Shown here: piece after piece, positions 10,975-22,685 of the stretch
Position numbering within the stretch: position 1 is the stretch's first letter
Layout of the letters: each line of letters starts with the position of its first letter
NCBI GenBank assembly: GCA_917880885.1
Contig: OU862920.1
Coordinates: 43,683,019-43,747,018 of the forward strand
Length of the DNA: 64,000 nucleotides
Origin: Limnephilus marmoratus
Lineage: Eukaryota > Arthropoda > Insecta > Trichoptera > Limnephilidae
Direction of reading: 5' to 3'
The notes under the pieces: model-generated
Database searches by the model: none
What the model was told of the DNA's origin: nothing
What the model saw: the letters and a program-made list of their open reading frames with translations, nothing else
Program-made: the position numbers and the translations under genes

Positions 10975-11469
10975 ATTAGGCTTTTTTCTCCACTTTTCGG
11001 AACTCACACAGGTCTCATAGTAATCGTTGTGTTACTATCATTGTAAGAAATATGATATTAACGGGTTGGAAAGAGAAAACATCACGCTTTACTTTCTAAT
11101 TTAAAAGTAAATCATGAAATAAGTAAAATATAAACCTTCATGAAACTAAAGTTTCAGATCGCAATTTGAAAAATATTACTTAACTTTGGGAATTTTTTAT
11201 AAACGTTGTATGTATTTTTTTTGGTTATCAGTAATTTTAGTTATAAAAAAAGTAAGTCAGCTATTCTTAAAACTTTTTAATATTTTGCTTGCGATTTTTT
11301 TAAAATTTAAATAATTATTTATTTCGATTTATTAAATTTGTAAGCGTGTTATATCACCTTTTAAAAACAGTGTTTAGTTTTCGGATACTTTCAGAAATGT
11401 TCCATTTATATGGATTTTATTACAAAGCGGGAATATTTTGACCTTCCGAAAAAATATGGTCGAGACTCG
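10975..11469. other. No gene seen
   Basis: AT-rich DNA without a supported gene. Confidence 0.5.
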
Positions 11470-11675
11470 AGGCATGAGAGTTTTAAATTGTTATTTATCT
11501 GCTACCAGTTTCGTTACATTTCCCACTACCCCCATCTAATAAAATCTAATCATTTCTGTAATTGCATAATTTTTAAGATGGCTGGTACGGATATATGACA
11601 CGGATATATCTAAACCTTTAGCAGAAAAATAAAAATTAAGTAACAAATGTACAAGTGTAATAAAACTCTTCAAAA
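11470..11675 (-). repeat. Dispersed repeat shared with 19650-19760
   Basis: Shared blocks are ctgctaccagttt (11498) and, inverted, aagtaacaaatgtacaagtgtaataaaactctt.ca (11638-11673). The same blocks lie closer together at 19657-19720. The copy ends in an A run (11674-11686), like a retroposon tail. The family is unknown. Confidence 0.5.
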
Positions 11676-11689
11676 AAAAAAAAACAATT

Positions 11690-12306
11690 GTGTGCATTCC
11701 TTCGCGGTTTGAATACGTATTAGAATATTATAACGGGAAATAATAAATTACAAGCTTATGTCTTATTGGCGATGTGAAGTAAAATAGATTATTGTACTTG
11801 AATATTCATAGATTACAGAAATTGTTTAATGTATGTTTTTAAATAGTCCTGTAATTAATTTACAACTACTCGTAGGGTATGTAATTAATTGTTTTTGTAA
11901 TAAAAATAATATTGTACATTGTACAAATTCCAAAGGTTAATTGTGATGTTTGACTTGACATGTTTAAAAATCTGTTACACTAGTAGCTCTGTGGACAATA
12001 GTAAACCTCACGTCCAAAAATTTTTTTCTAAAATTTTATATTATATATTTTTTAACAAATCAATACCATTTTCCTTGGCAATCTTAAGATTTGTAAGTAT
12101 ACTTACCTTCTTATTTAATAAGTCATATGCCTTATACGTCATAGGAACTTATGTCCGGTATTGTTATATTATTATGAAAATAAGCAAGTTATAATATGCT
12201 TACAACAAGTTTAAACTTTAATTAAAACAAGCGTCAGAGTGGTTAATAATAAACCATAAATATTTTAATTGGGATTTTTGTATTTTAAATAAGGAATTAT
12301 ATCATA
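11690..12306. other. No gene seen
   Basis: A 91-codon AT-rich frame at 11919-12194 has hydrophobic stretches but no family resemblance and is treated as chance. Confidence 0.5.
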
Positions 12307-13022
12307 CTAGCTGACCCGACAAACGTTGTTCTGTCATTTAAATTATTTCTAGTGAATATTTTGGTTGTTAAATAAAAAATAACGAATGTATTGTAAGTGT
12401 GTGGGCATGAAATCTAAGACAGAAAGAGGAATGGAGCGCTGTAGACGATGACCGCCGATAAAAATAAAAATTAAGTAGGATAATGAAATAAAGAAAATCA
12501 ATGTGATTTTAGAAGAGCAATTGAGTGTACGATATTTTTTGTCAGTCCTTCTTTGCCCGGTTGCCCACGCGAGAACTAGATGCCGAATGAAATATCAAAA
12601 TGACGCGACGCTTCTCGCGAATGTCTTGCGCATGTGTGGATGAAAGTTCGATGAGGCGGATTTTGCGCCATCTGTCATTCAACAACATAAATAATTTTGT
12701 TCGGTTTGTAATACGAAAGACGGTTATATTTGTTAATAAAAAAATACTAAAATCGCGTTTAAAAAATGGGAGGATGGGGGTAGGAGGGTTAAAATTTGGG
12801 GTTATAGGTATTTTTTTGATGCCAAAAAAAAAATACAATATAATTTTTTTTATCAAAAAATAGATTTTTTTCTGGATAGGGACACCCTAACCACCTAGCG
12901 GTATGAAATATACTTTAAAACCTATTCTCATACCTACCTAATATACATAAAAAATATCATAAAAATCGGTTAAGCCGTTTCGGAGGAGTGCGACGACAAA
13001 CACCGTGACTAAGATTACATCT
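12307..13022 (-). mobile_element. Non-autonomous Helitron
   Basis: Read on the minus strand, it begins near an AATCTTAGTCACGGTGTTTG phrase, continues with tcctccgaaacgg, atgagaataggtttta and accgctaggtggttagg, and ends gtttgtcgggtcagCTAG directly before T. The 5' block is shared with the Helitron at 25201. The CTAG end before T and the absence of a TSD are Helitron hallmarks. There is no Rep/helicase frame. Two open frames on opposite strands (12542-12863) overlap it and are not genes. Confidence 0.8.
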
Positions 13023-13424
13023 GTAAAGCATATCGGTAATGGTTTAATCATAAATTGATACTTATGTTACGATAAAAGGGTTATTAGAAACCTACTTAAC
13101 GATTTTTTTAATAGGTAGGGAGGTACATGAATGTGATTGCGAAATGAAACAATGTTTTAATAAAGCATAACATTGAAAAGGAATCCAATCAATTTTAGCA
13201 ATAGGAAAATGACATTAAAAAAAATGTGGTTTTAATTTCAATAAAAAATCCACAGAATTTCTTTGTATACGGAAACTAAAAGTGGTTTGAATTCCTTTTA
13301 TAAGGTTAACATTTTTTCGCCAAGATTGACGTACTTAGTTTGAAATTTTTCAATAAATTTTAAATATTACATAGGTTTATCAAAAATACTTTAAATTGTA
13401 GAGTTACTTAGTCACGACGTTGTA
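13023..13424. other. No gene seen
   Basis: AT-rich sequence with no supported feature. Confidence 0.5.
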
Positions 13425-13540
13425 TGAATGTAAACGAGGCAAGGAATGTGTGCCAAGACCGGGATGTTTGGCGGTCCGTCCTCTCTGCCTACCCCTGCGG
13501 GGAAACGGCGTGATGGTTAGTTAGTTAGTTAGTTAGTTTA
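13425..13540 (+). pseudogene. 3' end of RTE-like LINE with TTAG tail
   Basis: It encodes the last residues of the protein seen at 26676-27296 (CMNVNEARNVCQDRDVWRSV, then LSAYPCGETA and a stop), almost identical to that copy. It ends in a (TTAG)n microsatellite at 13514-13538, as expected for LINEs that carry a short-repeat tail instead of poly(A). Everything upstream is missing, so this is a severely 5'-truncated insertion. Confidence 0.85.
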
Positions 13541-14109
13541 GTCACATTTTACATCACAGTTTTTCAATTCTTCCCTTATGCATCACTTCTTAAATACAAA
13601 TGGATGAATAATGGTTTGGTTTCACTGTAAAATGCACACAGAAACTTAATTATTACAATATAAAATAATTATAATAGTTAAGATTTTCATTTACCATTGA
13701 TTAAAATTTTGTTCATATGATGCAATGTGTATCAGCAAATTTGACTCTGAAAGTTCATCATTTTGCGCATATTAAAAAAACACGAATCCCCGTTGATTTG
13801 TGTGTTTTTGTTTTTTTTTTCTTGCATGCCTACTTTTCACTTTGAAATGTTTATTCATGTAATTTTTTTATAATGCGACGAAAATAAATCTTTTCATACC
13901 ACGCACAATAATTATCATTCGTCTGAACTTCCAGCCGACGTTCAATGTTCTCACGATTTCACCAGAAAACGTGTTCAAATTAATTTAACGTTAATTAATT
14001 GACTTATTAACACCTTGCAGTAACGAAAATTTTGTAATATTTTAGTTACACGAGTATAATGACTTATTTCTAAGAGATTTAAGATTATGTTACATTCGTG
14101 ATAGCTTAT
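13541..14109. other. No gene seen
   Basis: AT-rich sequence leading up to the tandem array; no gene or repeat family was recognised. Confidence 0.5.
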
Positions 14110-15145
14110 AATATTCCACGGCAGTATAGAAATAGCAAGAGTCACCATGTTCGAGCTTGGATCCGGTGTTTTAACTCTATTTTGTATTAATGTTGCAAAA
14201 TGGTACAAATTCATCTTCATTCCACGGGAGTATAGAAATAGCAAGAGTCGTCATGATCGAGCTTGGATCCTAGATGGATTTTAACTTTGTTATTTTAGTG
14301 TCTGTTATTTAACTCTATTATTATAGTTATTATAGTTGCAGTTTATACAGCTTAGGTACTTGGTATAAATACATCTTCATTTCACGGGAGTATAGAAATA
14401 GCAAGAGTCACCATGTTCGAGTTGGGATCCGTTGTTTTAACTCTGTTATGTATTCTTATTATACTAGTAGTTGCAGTTTATACAGCTAAAGTACTTGGTA
14501 CAAATTCATCTTCATTCCACGGGAGTATAGAAATAGCAAGGGTCACCATGTTTGAGTTTGGATCCATTGTTTTAATTATGTTATGTATTGTTATTGTAGC
14601 AGTATATGCAGCATAAGTACTTGTTACAATTCATCTTCATTTCACGGGGGTATAGAAATAGCAAGAGTCACCAAGTTCGAGTTGGGATCCGTTGTTTTAA
14701 CTCTGTTATGTATTTTTATTATACTAGTAGTTGCAGTTTATACAGCTAAAGTACTTGGTATAAATAAATCTTCATTCCACGGGAGTATAGAAATAGCAAC
14801 AGTCACCATGTTCAAGTTTGAATCCGTTGTTTCAATTCTGTTATGTATTGTTATTGTAGCAGTATATGCAGCTTAAGTACTTGGTTATAATTCATCTTCA
14901 TTCCACGGGAGTATAGAAATAGTAAGAGTCACCATGTTCGAGTATGGTTCCTTATTCTAACTCTGTTATTGTTATTATAGTAGTATATACAGCTTAAGTA
15001 CTTGGTACAAATTCATCTTCATTCCACGGGGGTATAGAAATAGCAAGAGCCACCAAGTTCGACTTGCGATCCGTTGTTTAAACTGTGTTATGTATTCTTA
15101 TTATACCAGTGGTTGCAGTTTATACAGCTTAAGTACTTAGTAAAA
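14110..15145 (+). repeat. Complex tandem array with alternating unit lengths
   Basis: Eight copies of a unit containing ccacggg, tatagaaatagcaagagtc and gagttgggatccgttgtttt lie in a row. Taking the conserved ATG-like point, units start at 14147, 14253, 14413, 14548, 14673, 14808, 14934 and 15055. The central spacings are 135, 125, 135, 126, so two monomer types alternate. Some units read as a short hydrophobic peptide (ELGSVVLTLLCILIILVVAV), but frame is lost between units and several lack the ATG. I treat it as non-coding satellite-like DNA. Confidence 0.85.
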
Positions 15146-15942
15146 ATTCATCTTCAGCTCGATTCGAGGTCCACGATGTTTGCCTGATTTGAATAAGGTA
15201 ATAAAAGCACTGCAATTTCATAAATCGTTTCGTGTTTCGCAGAAGTTTTTTAAGACCGATCATAAGACAATCATAACATTTCCTGCAAAACTGAATTGCA
15301 GTTTGTTGGGCAACGAAGTTTATTTTTTAGGAAAATAAAAACCTACATTATCAAGTGAAAATATGTTTAGCTTAGGATCTAGCTTCTAATTAACGACATT
15401 CCTCGACGCGTTGCCTAACTACCATCGTATTGAGGATAAAACACTACACGATAGATAATTATTTTTTGCTAAAGTTCATTGCCATCAATGAGAGAATGTT
15501 TAAAGTATTTTTAGTATTTTTTTAAACTATTCTAATAAATTTTATCAATATTTTTTATTAATTAATAATAACAGTTAGGTACTTGATGCGAAATACCATA
15601 TACCAATATTGTAATTTGAACGAGGTCACCATGGTCCGCCATGAGGTGTCAGACGTAAATGAGCACACTTTTTTTCTACAATTCGAAAGGTATATCTTTT
15701 TAATATAATACAAATTTAATATATGTTTATATTGAAATACAGGTTATAATTTATATATAACTAACAGGAAAGCACTAAAAATGTAGGCGGCGTGCTATAT
15801 AATTACACTATATAATTTCGGATTAGATGTACGTAACATTAAAAAATATTTTTTCAGTGCATATAATGAATTTATACGGCCGTTCTTATAATATTTGGTA
15901 GTTGCCTTTAAAGCAGTTTATTTTTTTATATCGCACAAGAAT
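15146..15942. other. No gene seen
   Basis: No gene supported. An array-like phrase does not continue past 15150. Confidence 0.5.
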
Positions 15943-16195
15943 CGCAACTGCTCCCAATCGCCTGGAGCCAGTATGACTATGGCATCCCCAATTGGGGCAT
16001 ATTGTAAGGCTGAAGTGGGGAAGGGGATGGAGATGGGAAAAAGGCAAGTGGGTAAGTATCTGGATATTCAGATCTAGTCGTCAAACACGGTTAAATCCAT
16101 TTTAAGCAAGTTTCAATTCTGAATGGTGATCTTACACCAGGGCGATACTGAGAGCATCTTCCATTCTGAACGTGTCGCAAATATATCTTAATGTT
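15943..16195 (-). mobile_element. SINE-B copy without tRNA head
   Basis: The family phrases are cctggagccagt, ggcatccccaattgggg, cttacaccagggcgatactgag and catcttccattctg, in minus-strand orientation. It stops before the tRNA-like head and abuts the plus-strand copy that starts at 16197, giving a head-to-head inverted pair. Confidence 0.85.
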
Positions 16196-16196
16196 T

Positions 16197-16615
16197 TTGA
16201 CGACCTCCGTAGTCCAATGGGTAAGACTCTTGACTCACAGTCCGGAGGTCGCGGGTTCGAACCCGGCATGCGGAAATAAATTTTATTTGATTAATTTGTG
16301 TTATTTCACAATTAATTCATTTAAAATAATATATAGTATATTTGCGGCATGTTCCAGAGTGGAAGATACTATCAGTATCGCCCTGGTGTAAGACCACCAT
16401 TCAGAATTGAAACGTTGCTTGAAAATGGCTTTGGCCGTGTTTGGTGACCAGATCTGAATAGCCAGGTACTTCCCAACCTTCCTCTTCCCCATCTCCTTTC
16501 CCTCCTCGCTACCTTCAGCCTCACAACATACCCCAATTGAGGATGCCATAGTCTCACTGGCTCCAGACGGGAGCAGTTGAGATTCTTGTGCGGTTATTCA
16601 CTGTAAAAAAAAAAA
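16197..16615 (+). mobile_element. SINE-B, complete copy
   Basis: The tRNA-related head is at 16199-16275, with an A-box-like region and B box GGTTCGAACCC; the T stem CGGG/CCCG is intact but acceptor pairing is not. It is followed by the family body (gcggcatgttccagagtggaag, cgccctggtgtaagaccacc, aaatggctttggccgtg, ctttccctcctcgctacc, ggatgccatagtctcactggctcc). The copy ends in an A run at 16600-16620. The head would supply the RNA polymerase III promoter; mobilisation would depend on a partner LINE. Confidence 0.85.
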
Positions 16616-16661
16616 AAAAATTATATTAAAACGATTAAATTGTGCAATAATGTAAATCGAA

Positions 16662-16745
16662 AATAAAATTTACTTACGCACGCCGAGATTTGAACCCTTA
16701 ACCTCGGAATCGCTAGTCGAGGGCCCTAGACCACGGAGGGCGTCT
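16662..16745 (-). mobile_element. SINE-B tRNA-head fragment
   Basis: The minus strand reads ccctccgtggtctagggccct...cgaggttaagggttcaaatc, a diverged copy of the SINE-B head. The 16199 copy has ggttcgaaccc where this one has a mutated B box. Confidence 0.65.
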
Positions 16746-17117
16746 TGTTGATTCAATTCAATTCAATTTATTCATTTTAAAAACTTTACAAAATTAAAAT
16801 TAAAACCAGCCAAAACAGATCCAACATCAAAGATTCTATCAAAACTAACTTATAAGAATTTATTTTCTCAATGTTACGTTGATGATTAACTGTTTCTTGT
16901 AATATTGTGTTATTATTTGTACTTTGTATGTGTTATAATTATAAACTGCTCATGCTATGCGCCTGCTCTCAACACAGGTTCTCCTAGTGAGACAGGCATA
17001 GAATAAAATAAATTGTAAGTCAAAAACTAATAAAAATGAATAATAAAAACAAAAAAAAATAATTAAAAAAATAAAAATTTTAGGGAGTTTTTAAAGAGAC
17101 AAAAATTAATATTAATA
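16746..17117. other. No gene seen
   Basis: A short (ttcaa)n run lies at 16749-16772. No other feature is supported. Confidence 0.5.
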
Positions 17118-17195
17118 TATTAGACTAACAGCAACAGAGCTTGCCGTCTAAGTTGTGCGCCAGTTGATCAGGGTTCGAATCTCTGCCGGTCATTT
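17118..17195 (+). mobile_element. tRNA-like SINE head, unknown family
   Basis: The phrase gagcttgccgtctaagttg and the B-box-like gggttcgaatctc (17171-17183) are spaced like the two pol III boxes of a tRNA. A T-rich stretch follows. The acceptor ends do not pair well, so it is a SINE head or decayed tRNA copy and not a functional tRNA gene. Confidence 0.4.
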
Positions 17196-17949
17196 TAAAA
17201 ATTTTTGTTTTATTATATTTAAATTTTTTAAATGTTTGTAAAAATTAGTATTAATTATTGTCAGTCTAATACTAATTTTAATAATGGAAATTATTATTAT
17301 GGAATTGCTCTGTTATTTTATCTTATTATCCTAAAACAAAATAGTAATTCAGGTTTTGGTCAAACATATGTTTCTTTTAATGTTTTGTCTCTACGGGAGA
17401 TTATTGCTCAAAGCCAGTGTCATTTTGTCATCCTTAACATTGGGGAATGTTGTGAATCAAAAAGAATGAAGGAGTTATTTAGATGTGGTTACTAAACGTA
17501 TCACTTAATAACGTTTCTCTTCTGAATGCTAGCATTTCAATGAGACACTCACTGAATCATCCGCTAAGGTCAACGGGTATGCGAAAGTATGTATTAATTA
17601 ACTTGTATTTTTTTTCTAAATTTATTACGGTCATTTATAAAATTGCAATCATTCCATAAAATGAATATAATTTGATGAAAGGAATGCTATAAATAAAATA
17701 AACGTACTGCAGGTATTAGATATCTAACCATTGACCAAACAAGGTAGAGTTTTTAATTAATCTCTATTTTTGAGAGACAGCAGAGCAAACACCTTCTAAT
17801 TTCGTAATGTGCACCTACGAACAGGTGTTATCTTTCTAACGCACGTGCGTCTCCCACATGCTCGATATATCGAACCCAATCTGGTAGAAGTTCTTTGAAC
17901 TTTGCTGGTGATAATATTGGTAGTCTCCAAAAGAAAAGTAAATAAAATA
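17196..17949. other. No gene seen
   Basis: An 87-codon frame at 17232-17495 has no recognisable domain. Otherwise the interval is featureless. Confidence 0.5.
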
Positions 17950-18110
17950 AACTACAACAAAACTCATAAACTTGTTTTGAATCCACTTTTCTTTTTTTAA
18001 CTCTACCGGTTTCGGAAGAACCCTTCCTCCGTCAGGAGAATATTAGAACTAACCTACGATATAGTATATTGACAGAGATATACACAAATTTTAAATGTCA
18101 AGGGGTAATA
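17950..18110 (-). mobile_element. Solo Penelope-like terminal arm
   Basis: It is related to the miniature element at 34986-35209: both share ctctaccggtttc, the hammerhead block and then aggagaatatta.aactaa. The opposite arm is missing. Confidence 0.7.
18001..18040 (-). ncRNA. Hammerhead motif, core mutated
   Basis: The minus strand reads TTCTC, CTGACGG, A, GGAAG-GGTT-CTTCC (perfect 5-bp stem II), GAAA, CCGGTA, GAG. The last A of the CTGANGA box is G here. That position (A9) is normally invariant, so cleavage is unlikely. Confidence 0.55.
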
Positions 18111-18231
18111 ACGGGATTCCGGAAAGAACAGAGCGGTTTATTGGAAATATGTCTAGAATAGAACTAAAATATTAATTAATTTGGTTATTCAAAATATTAG
18201 AATTATTTTATATGAATATCTCACAAGAGTA

Positions 18232-18500
18232 TCAGCTGCTCCCGACTGGAGCCAGTGAGTCTATTGCATCCCCAATTGGGGTATATTGTGTGGCTGAAGG
18301 TAGTGTGGAAGGGAAGGAGATAGGAAAGAGTAAGGTGGGGAAGTACCCAGTGGCGGCTCGTGCAAGTACCTGGCTATTCAGATCTGGTCACCAAACACGG
18401 CTAAAGCCATTTCAAGCAACGTTTCATTTCTGAATGGCGATCTTACACCAGGGTGATACTAAGAGTATCTTCCACTCTGGAATGTGCCGCAAATATACTA
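18232..18500 (-). mobile_element. SINE-B copy without tRNA head
   Basis: It has the family body in minus orientation (ctgctcccgactggagcc, gcatccccaattgggg, ggtcaccaaacacggctaaagcc, atcttccactctgg). A short insertion at 18345-18365 interrupts the usual gaagtacctggc. Confidence 0.85.
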
Positions 18501-19368
18501 CATATTATTTTTTAAAATATGTATTGTTATTGTCCTACTATAACTATTTTTTTTCAAAATTGTGTACCTATGTAAAATAATGTTGATATTTATTTCATAA
18601 GTTCTGATCATTTTTTACACATTTCATTAGAACATTATTATTGATTTTTTTTTTCATTTTAAATACTCCTCCCATAAACACGGGCTCATAGAGCTCAACT
18701 TATGGAGAAGTAGAATAAAATATGAATTATTTTATAACCTTGCGTATGTAATCATTTGTAATGTACAAAAAAAATTCTTGAAATAAAAAAATAAAAAATA
18801 ATAAAAGAATTAATCGTGGAAAAACACAAATTAGACCTTTAGACCACGCCGGCCATCAATTATTATCAAGGATTGAAGAAATGCCGCGATGGCACCCCAC
18901 ATTCTGCCGGATTCTCGCCATGCAATACCAACATAACATGGATACGTGATGGAATTACACATGGAAGAAATTACAAATAAACAGAATTACACTCACTTAA
19001 AATGCACCTGCTAGAATTACACACTGATAAAATATAAATTTCTCTTTGGAAAAAAAGTTAGGTTAAGTTTTTTTGATGTGTGTAATTCGTGTGATTAGTG
19101 TAATAATAATGTTTTAGCTTCCTTCAGCTTATTAGGTAACCATTACTTGTTTGAAATATTAATGGAAAAAAATTGTTCTTTCAAAATACCTAAATTATTT
19201 TGTGTTATTTTATTATTTCATAAACTTCAACATAGGGTTGTCCTATTGAGGTTCAAAATTAAGTTTTAAACAATAATGCCCACCATGTAATGAAACAGTA
19301 AAGAAATAATCAACAAACACAACTCCAAGCCTTCTAAAATATAAAAATCCCATTAAAAACTGATTTTT
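18501..19368. other. No gene seen; one tRNA-head scrap
   Basis: Near 18830-18860 the phrase ttagaccacgccggccatc resembles the start of a SINE-B head on the minus strand. Nothing else is supported. Confidence 0.45.
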
Positions 19369-19585
19369 GAAGTCAAAACTTCTTTAGCACCATTGTGATT
19401 TGAAATTCGATGAAACGAAAAATGGCGACATTGAAAACAGACAAACACATACATCTGTAGGATTTAGCCTGCGAGAGAATGAGATCGATTAATCGGTCTC
19501 CTCTTTATGCGGTGCTTCGTAACCTCCTCGCTCTTGTTTACTTTAGTTTTCTGAAGGTATCACTTTTACCTCGTGTGAACTGCAG
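19369..19585 (+). mobile_element. MITE-C, near-complete
   Basis: It runs from gaagtcaaaacttctttagcacc through cgatgaaacgaaaaatgg, acaaacacatac, ggatttagcctgcgagagaatgag, gtgcttcgtaacctcc and tttactttagttttctgaagg to tatcacttttacc. The two ends form a short inverted repeat (gaagt.aaaac.tc type). No coding capacity is present. Confidence 0.85.
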
Positions 19586-19649
19586 ACATTTATTTTTTGA
19601 CGCGAGTCCAATTTAGTAGGTGTAATTTAAACAGTTATAAATATTTTTG

Positions 19650-19765
19650 ATTTGGAGAGTTTTATTTCACACGTACATTTGTTACTTAGTTTTTATTTAA
19701 CTGCTACCAGTTTAAAAATGAAGTAACAATAAATGTGAAATAAAATTTTTCAATACAAAATGTCC
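19650..19765. repeat. Inverted repeat of an uncharacterised family
   Basis: Left arm gagagttttatttcacacgtac.tttgttact (19656-19689) is repeated in inverse as gtaacaataaatgtgaaataaaa (19724-19746). Between them lies ctgctaccagttt, shared with 11498. Confidence 0.55.
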
Positions 19766-19839
19766 AGAAATTGTTACATAGTTAATGCCCAAGTAATACA
19801 AAAAGGTATTAAAGGTACCCTCCCAAACACTGCTGAAGG

Positions 19840-20535
19840 TGTTAAGAATCATTTAACTGGGCGTACTGTACAGGGCCCGCAGGTACTTTAATAGTACACA
19901 ACTCTAACCCTGTACAAATCACAAGTGCGCCCCATGGTTGAATTTGGCAGCCACCTCTGGTCTGGAGCTCCAAAATACCTGAAAAATACCCTCGACTCTG
20001 TGTAGAAACGGGCTGTCCGTTTGATAGATTCTCCCATCTTAACAGACGGATTGCAATCTTTAGAGCACAGGCGTCGGGTGGGAATGCTATCCTTGTTCTA
20101 CCGGTATTACAATGGAAGATGCTCCGAGGAACTAGCATCATTGATCCCTTCGGCACCGGTGCATAGTCGGGAAACACGCCAAACTCGTGCTTAACATTTG
20201 TACACAGTTGACATTTGTCACATGAGAACAGGTCGTTTCTTCGACTCGTTCTTGTGTTCAACAGCCCGGCTGTGGAATGATTTGCCGGCCTCTGTGTTTC
20301 CTCCTTCCTACAACATTGGTCTCTTCAAGACCAATGTTCATTCCTTCCTCTCCTCAAAAAGACCCTCCACACAGCATCCCAGATGACATAGGCCCTGAGG
20401 GAAATTATTTTCCACTATGCTGAATTTCTTTCTTTTAACTATTTTTGAACAATAATTTATTGTCTTACAGGATGTCTGTATTATTTTTTTCCTTGCGTGG
20501 AGTCTCCTGTGTGGAATAAATGTAAAAAAAATATA
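19840..20535 (+). pseudogene. Jockey-like LINE: RT thumb, C-terminus and 3'UTR
   Basis: With frameshifts and stops, the plus strand can be followed as LGVLYRARRYF, LYKSQVRP..EFGSHLWSGAP, LDSV.KRAVRLIDSP, LEHRRRVGMLSLFYRYYNG, CSEELASLIPSAP and the closing RTGRFFDSFL...ARLWNDLPASVFP...FKTNVHSFL at about 20225-20350. These are the standard blocks that follow the catalytic domain in Jockey-group LINE reverse transcriptases. The catalytic YxDD region is missing (5' truncation). The stop is near 20392, and the 3'UTR ends gtctcctgtgtggaataaatgt plus poly(A) near 20522-20530. This 3'UTR end is shared with SINE-F. Confidence 0.85.
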
Positions 20536-20536
20536 T

Positions 20537-20726
20537 TGCTGGTCACTATAACCGGACATAATTTATTAAAAATGGTTCATAATCAGTCATAATAAGCGAC
20601 ATGTCACCATAAGCGAAGTCATTATATCCTACTTTGTTATAAAGAAATCTAAATGAAATCTGTGTAATAACATCGTATTAAGGGGTTGGTCAATATAGGA
20701 GGAGTCATAATAAACGGATTCTACTG
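20537..20726 (-). mobile_element. pogo/Tigger-like transposon end fragment
   Basis: On the minus strand it begins TA-CAGTAGAATCCGTTTATTATGAC, resembling pogo-group terminal repeats, with the TA target dinucleotide at 20727-20728. Internal phrases (cataataagcgacatgtcaccataagcgaagtcattat) repeat the same motif, as in Tigger ends. The other end is not intact and no transposase is present. Confidence 0.45.
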
Positions 20727-22444
20727 TATATGAATTCTGTCCATGTATAATTCCGTTAACGTGTAATTCTGTGTATAATATTGGTACGTGAGGGTAAGTT
20801 CGTCCACGACATGACATGTGGCCCACTGCGGCTGCGAGCGGGTTCGGCACTAGTCCGACAAGCCGGCCGTTATACTTTACTTCCGAGAGAAGCATCCCAT
20901 TTCGTTTTCATTCCATTTCCCTTTCATCGCCTACCGGTTCTCGGAACAGTCGCAACTAAATGTTGTTACGTTTTTTTTTAATAAAAGAGCTGTGGGTATT
21001 CAGTGGGTAGGGCACTTGAGACTCGTTTAAGTGAGACTAGTTTTAAGTGAGACTCGTTTTAAGTGAGACTATTAAATCTCCAGGCTGTGCAGGTTGGATA
21101 AGTGACTCACAAATTGGCGGTGAGATAATTATTATTTACAGTTTTATGAATGTTTAAATATTCTTTACATTAGCTGCCGACAACGCTCTGACGTGCTATG
21201 TAATATTGGAGATTTATTAGTTAAATTGATTTCAAAAATCTCTTTTCGGCTTTTGTTAATTGACGATTGACCCATCGAATAATCTACCCACCTATAATTA
21301 AATCTGAATGCAGCGGCAATTATAATTTCTCAATTTAAATAAGTCATTCACATCGTGTTCCGCTACACATGATAAATTATTATCTTTCTTAAATTTGTAC
21401 GCCGCACTGCTGCAAAAGATGTTTTATATTTCTTACAATCAGCAAGGAGTGAAACGACGAGAAAACAGAAGTTGTTAATGTGTACCAAATATTAACACAA
21501 CTTTCTCTTTTAAGTACCTAAAAAGTAATTAGATACCCTAACCCGAGCTCGATACAATGACTTAGTGAATACTTGAATATGTATGTGACTGGCATAAAAT
21601 GCTTTTATGTCATCTGCGGTTGCAAACCAAATTGGTTCGCTATTATTCAATTCAAACGTCCAAGTAGAATGTTTTTTTTTAAACGCAACGCCATTTCGAA
21701 CATGATACATAAGCCCGCTTACTCAAACAGGTTTTGCGCTGAGACTTGGATACTGCCAAATCGGATTCTTACATCGTCACTAGCGAGATCAAATGTTCCA
21801 ATTAAACGAGATTACACACCCAATATGTCAGTTATTTAACGGCCTTATGGCCTTAGCGAAACAATTTTTAGAGCTAGAAAATTAAAGCGTCGAAATAAAA
21901 TGTTTAGCGGCAAGTGTTAAATATGTAATGTGCAGGTACACCGGGAGGTACATGTGTACACCCGGGTAATAAAGTGGACACCCATTGGACGGTTCATGCA
22001 AATGTTGTAATTATACAGGGAATATACGGGCTGAATACTAATGAGAGTAAGGAATTATAGCAGCTGATGTTCTACTCATAAATGGTGCAATCATCTATAA
22101 CGTGAACTTTTCATTTTATTTCTGATTATAATAATATTGTGATTACGAAACGGACTTCCAATGGTGTATTTTCTCGTGGGGATCTAATATACCGATCCCA
22201 GCGTTAGATCGTACGTAATGTCATAGTTCTAGTATCTTTTGTCTTTTTCGTTTTCAAACAAGACTCGTGAGAAGAAAGTAACCAACGTCGATGACATCCT
22301 TAGGAGCTCTTACAGGGACTAAGTTTAAAAATTATTTTCTACACCCAAAACTTGCGTATTGTAATACTACCCCTTAGTTAAATGATGTACGAGAATATAT
22401 AAGTTTAACTTAAAGTATAACTTATATTTGGTCACTTGCAGCAG
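20727..22444. other. Largely featureless; one short tandem repeat
   Basis: At 21021-21075, gtgagactcgttttaa-like units of about 16-17 bp repeat three times. They sit next to a phrase like a tRNA A box (attcagtgggtagggcacttgagac) that may be a decayed SINE head. Open frames of 66-88 codons in this interval show no domain. Confidence 0.45.
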
Positions 22445-22625
22445 AGGTGCCAGAATTCATGGAGTGAGGTCTAGGCAGGCCGAATCGGGAGAGACTGGTT
22501 AAGGGAGCCCTTTTGACATCTCCTCGATATCTTTTTCCTTTCAGCATTTCCTTAAAAAAATACCCTCCACACAGCATACCCAAAGATGACACATGCCCTG
22601 AGGGTTTTTTTCCTCTGGTCTTTCG
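22445..22625 (+). mobile_element. SINE-F fragment
   Basis: It contains gaggtgccagaattcatgg, gccgaatcgggagagactggtt and the 3' tail tttccttaaaa..taccctccacacagcat.cccaaagatgac...gccctgaggg. The tRNA-like head is missing. Confidence 0.75.
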
Positions 22626-22685
22626 ATGATTTTATCGTAAAGTCTCAACGATTAAATCAATTCACAAGGACCCAGATACATATAT

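Noticed and set aside
14413..14876. Gene for small membrane proteins
   Set aside because: Frames of 67 and 97 codons come from the tandem array; frame and start codons are lost in neighbouring units.
16199..16275. Functional tRNA gene
   Set aside because: The T arm is good, but acceptor strands do not pair and the SINE-B body follows; similar heads occur at 42360 and 16662.
19842..20261. 139-codon minus-strand frame
   Set aside because: It is the antisense shadow of the Jockey-like RT, whose family motifs read on the plus strand.
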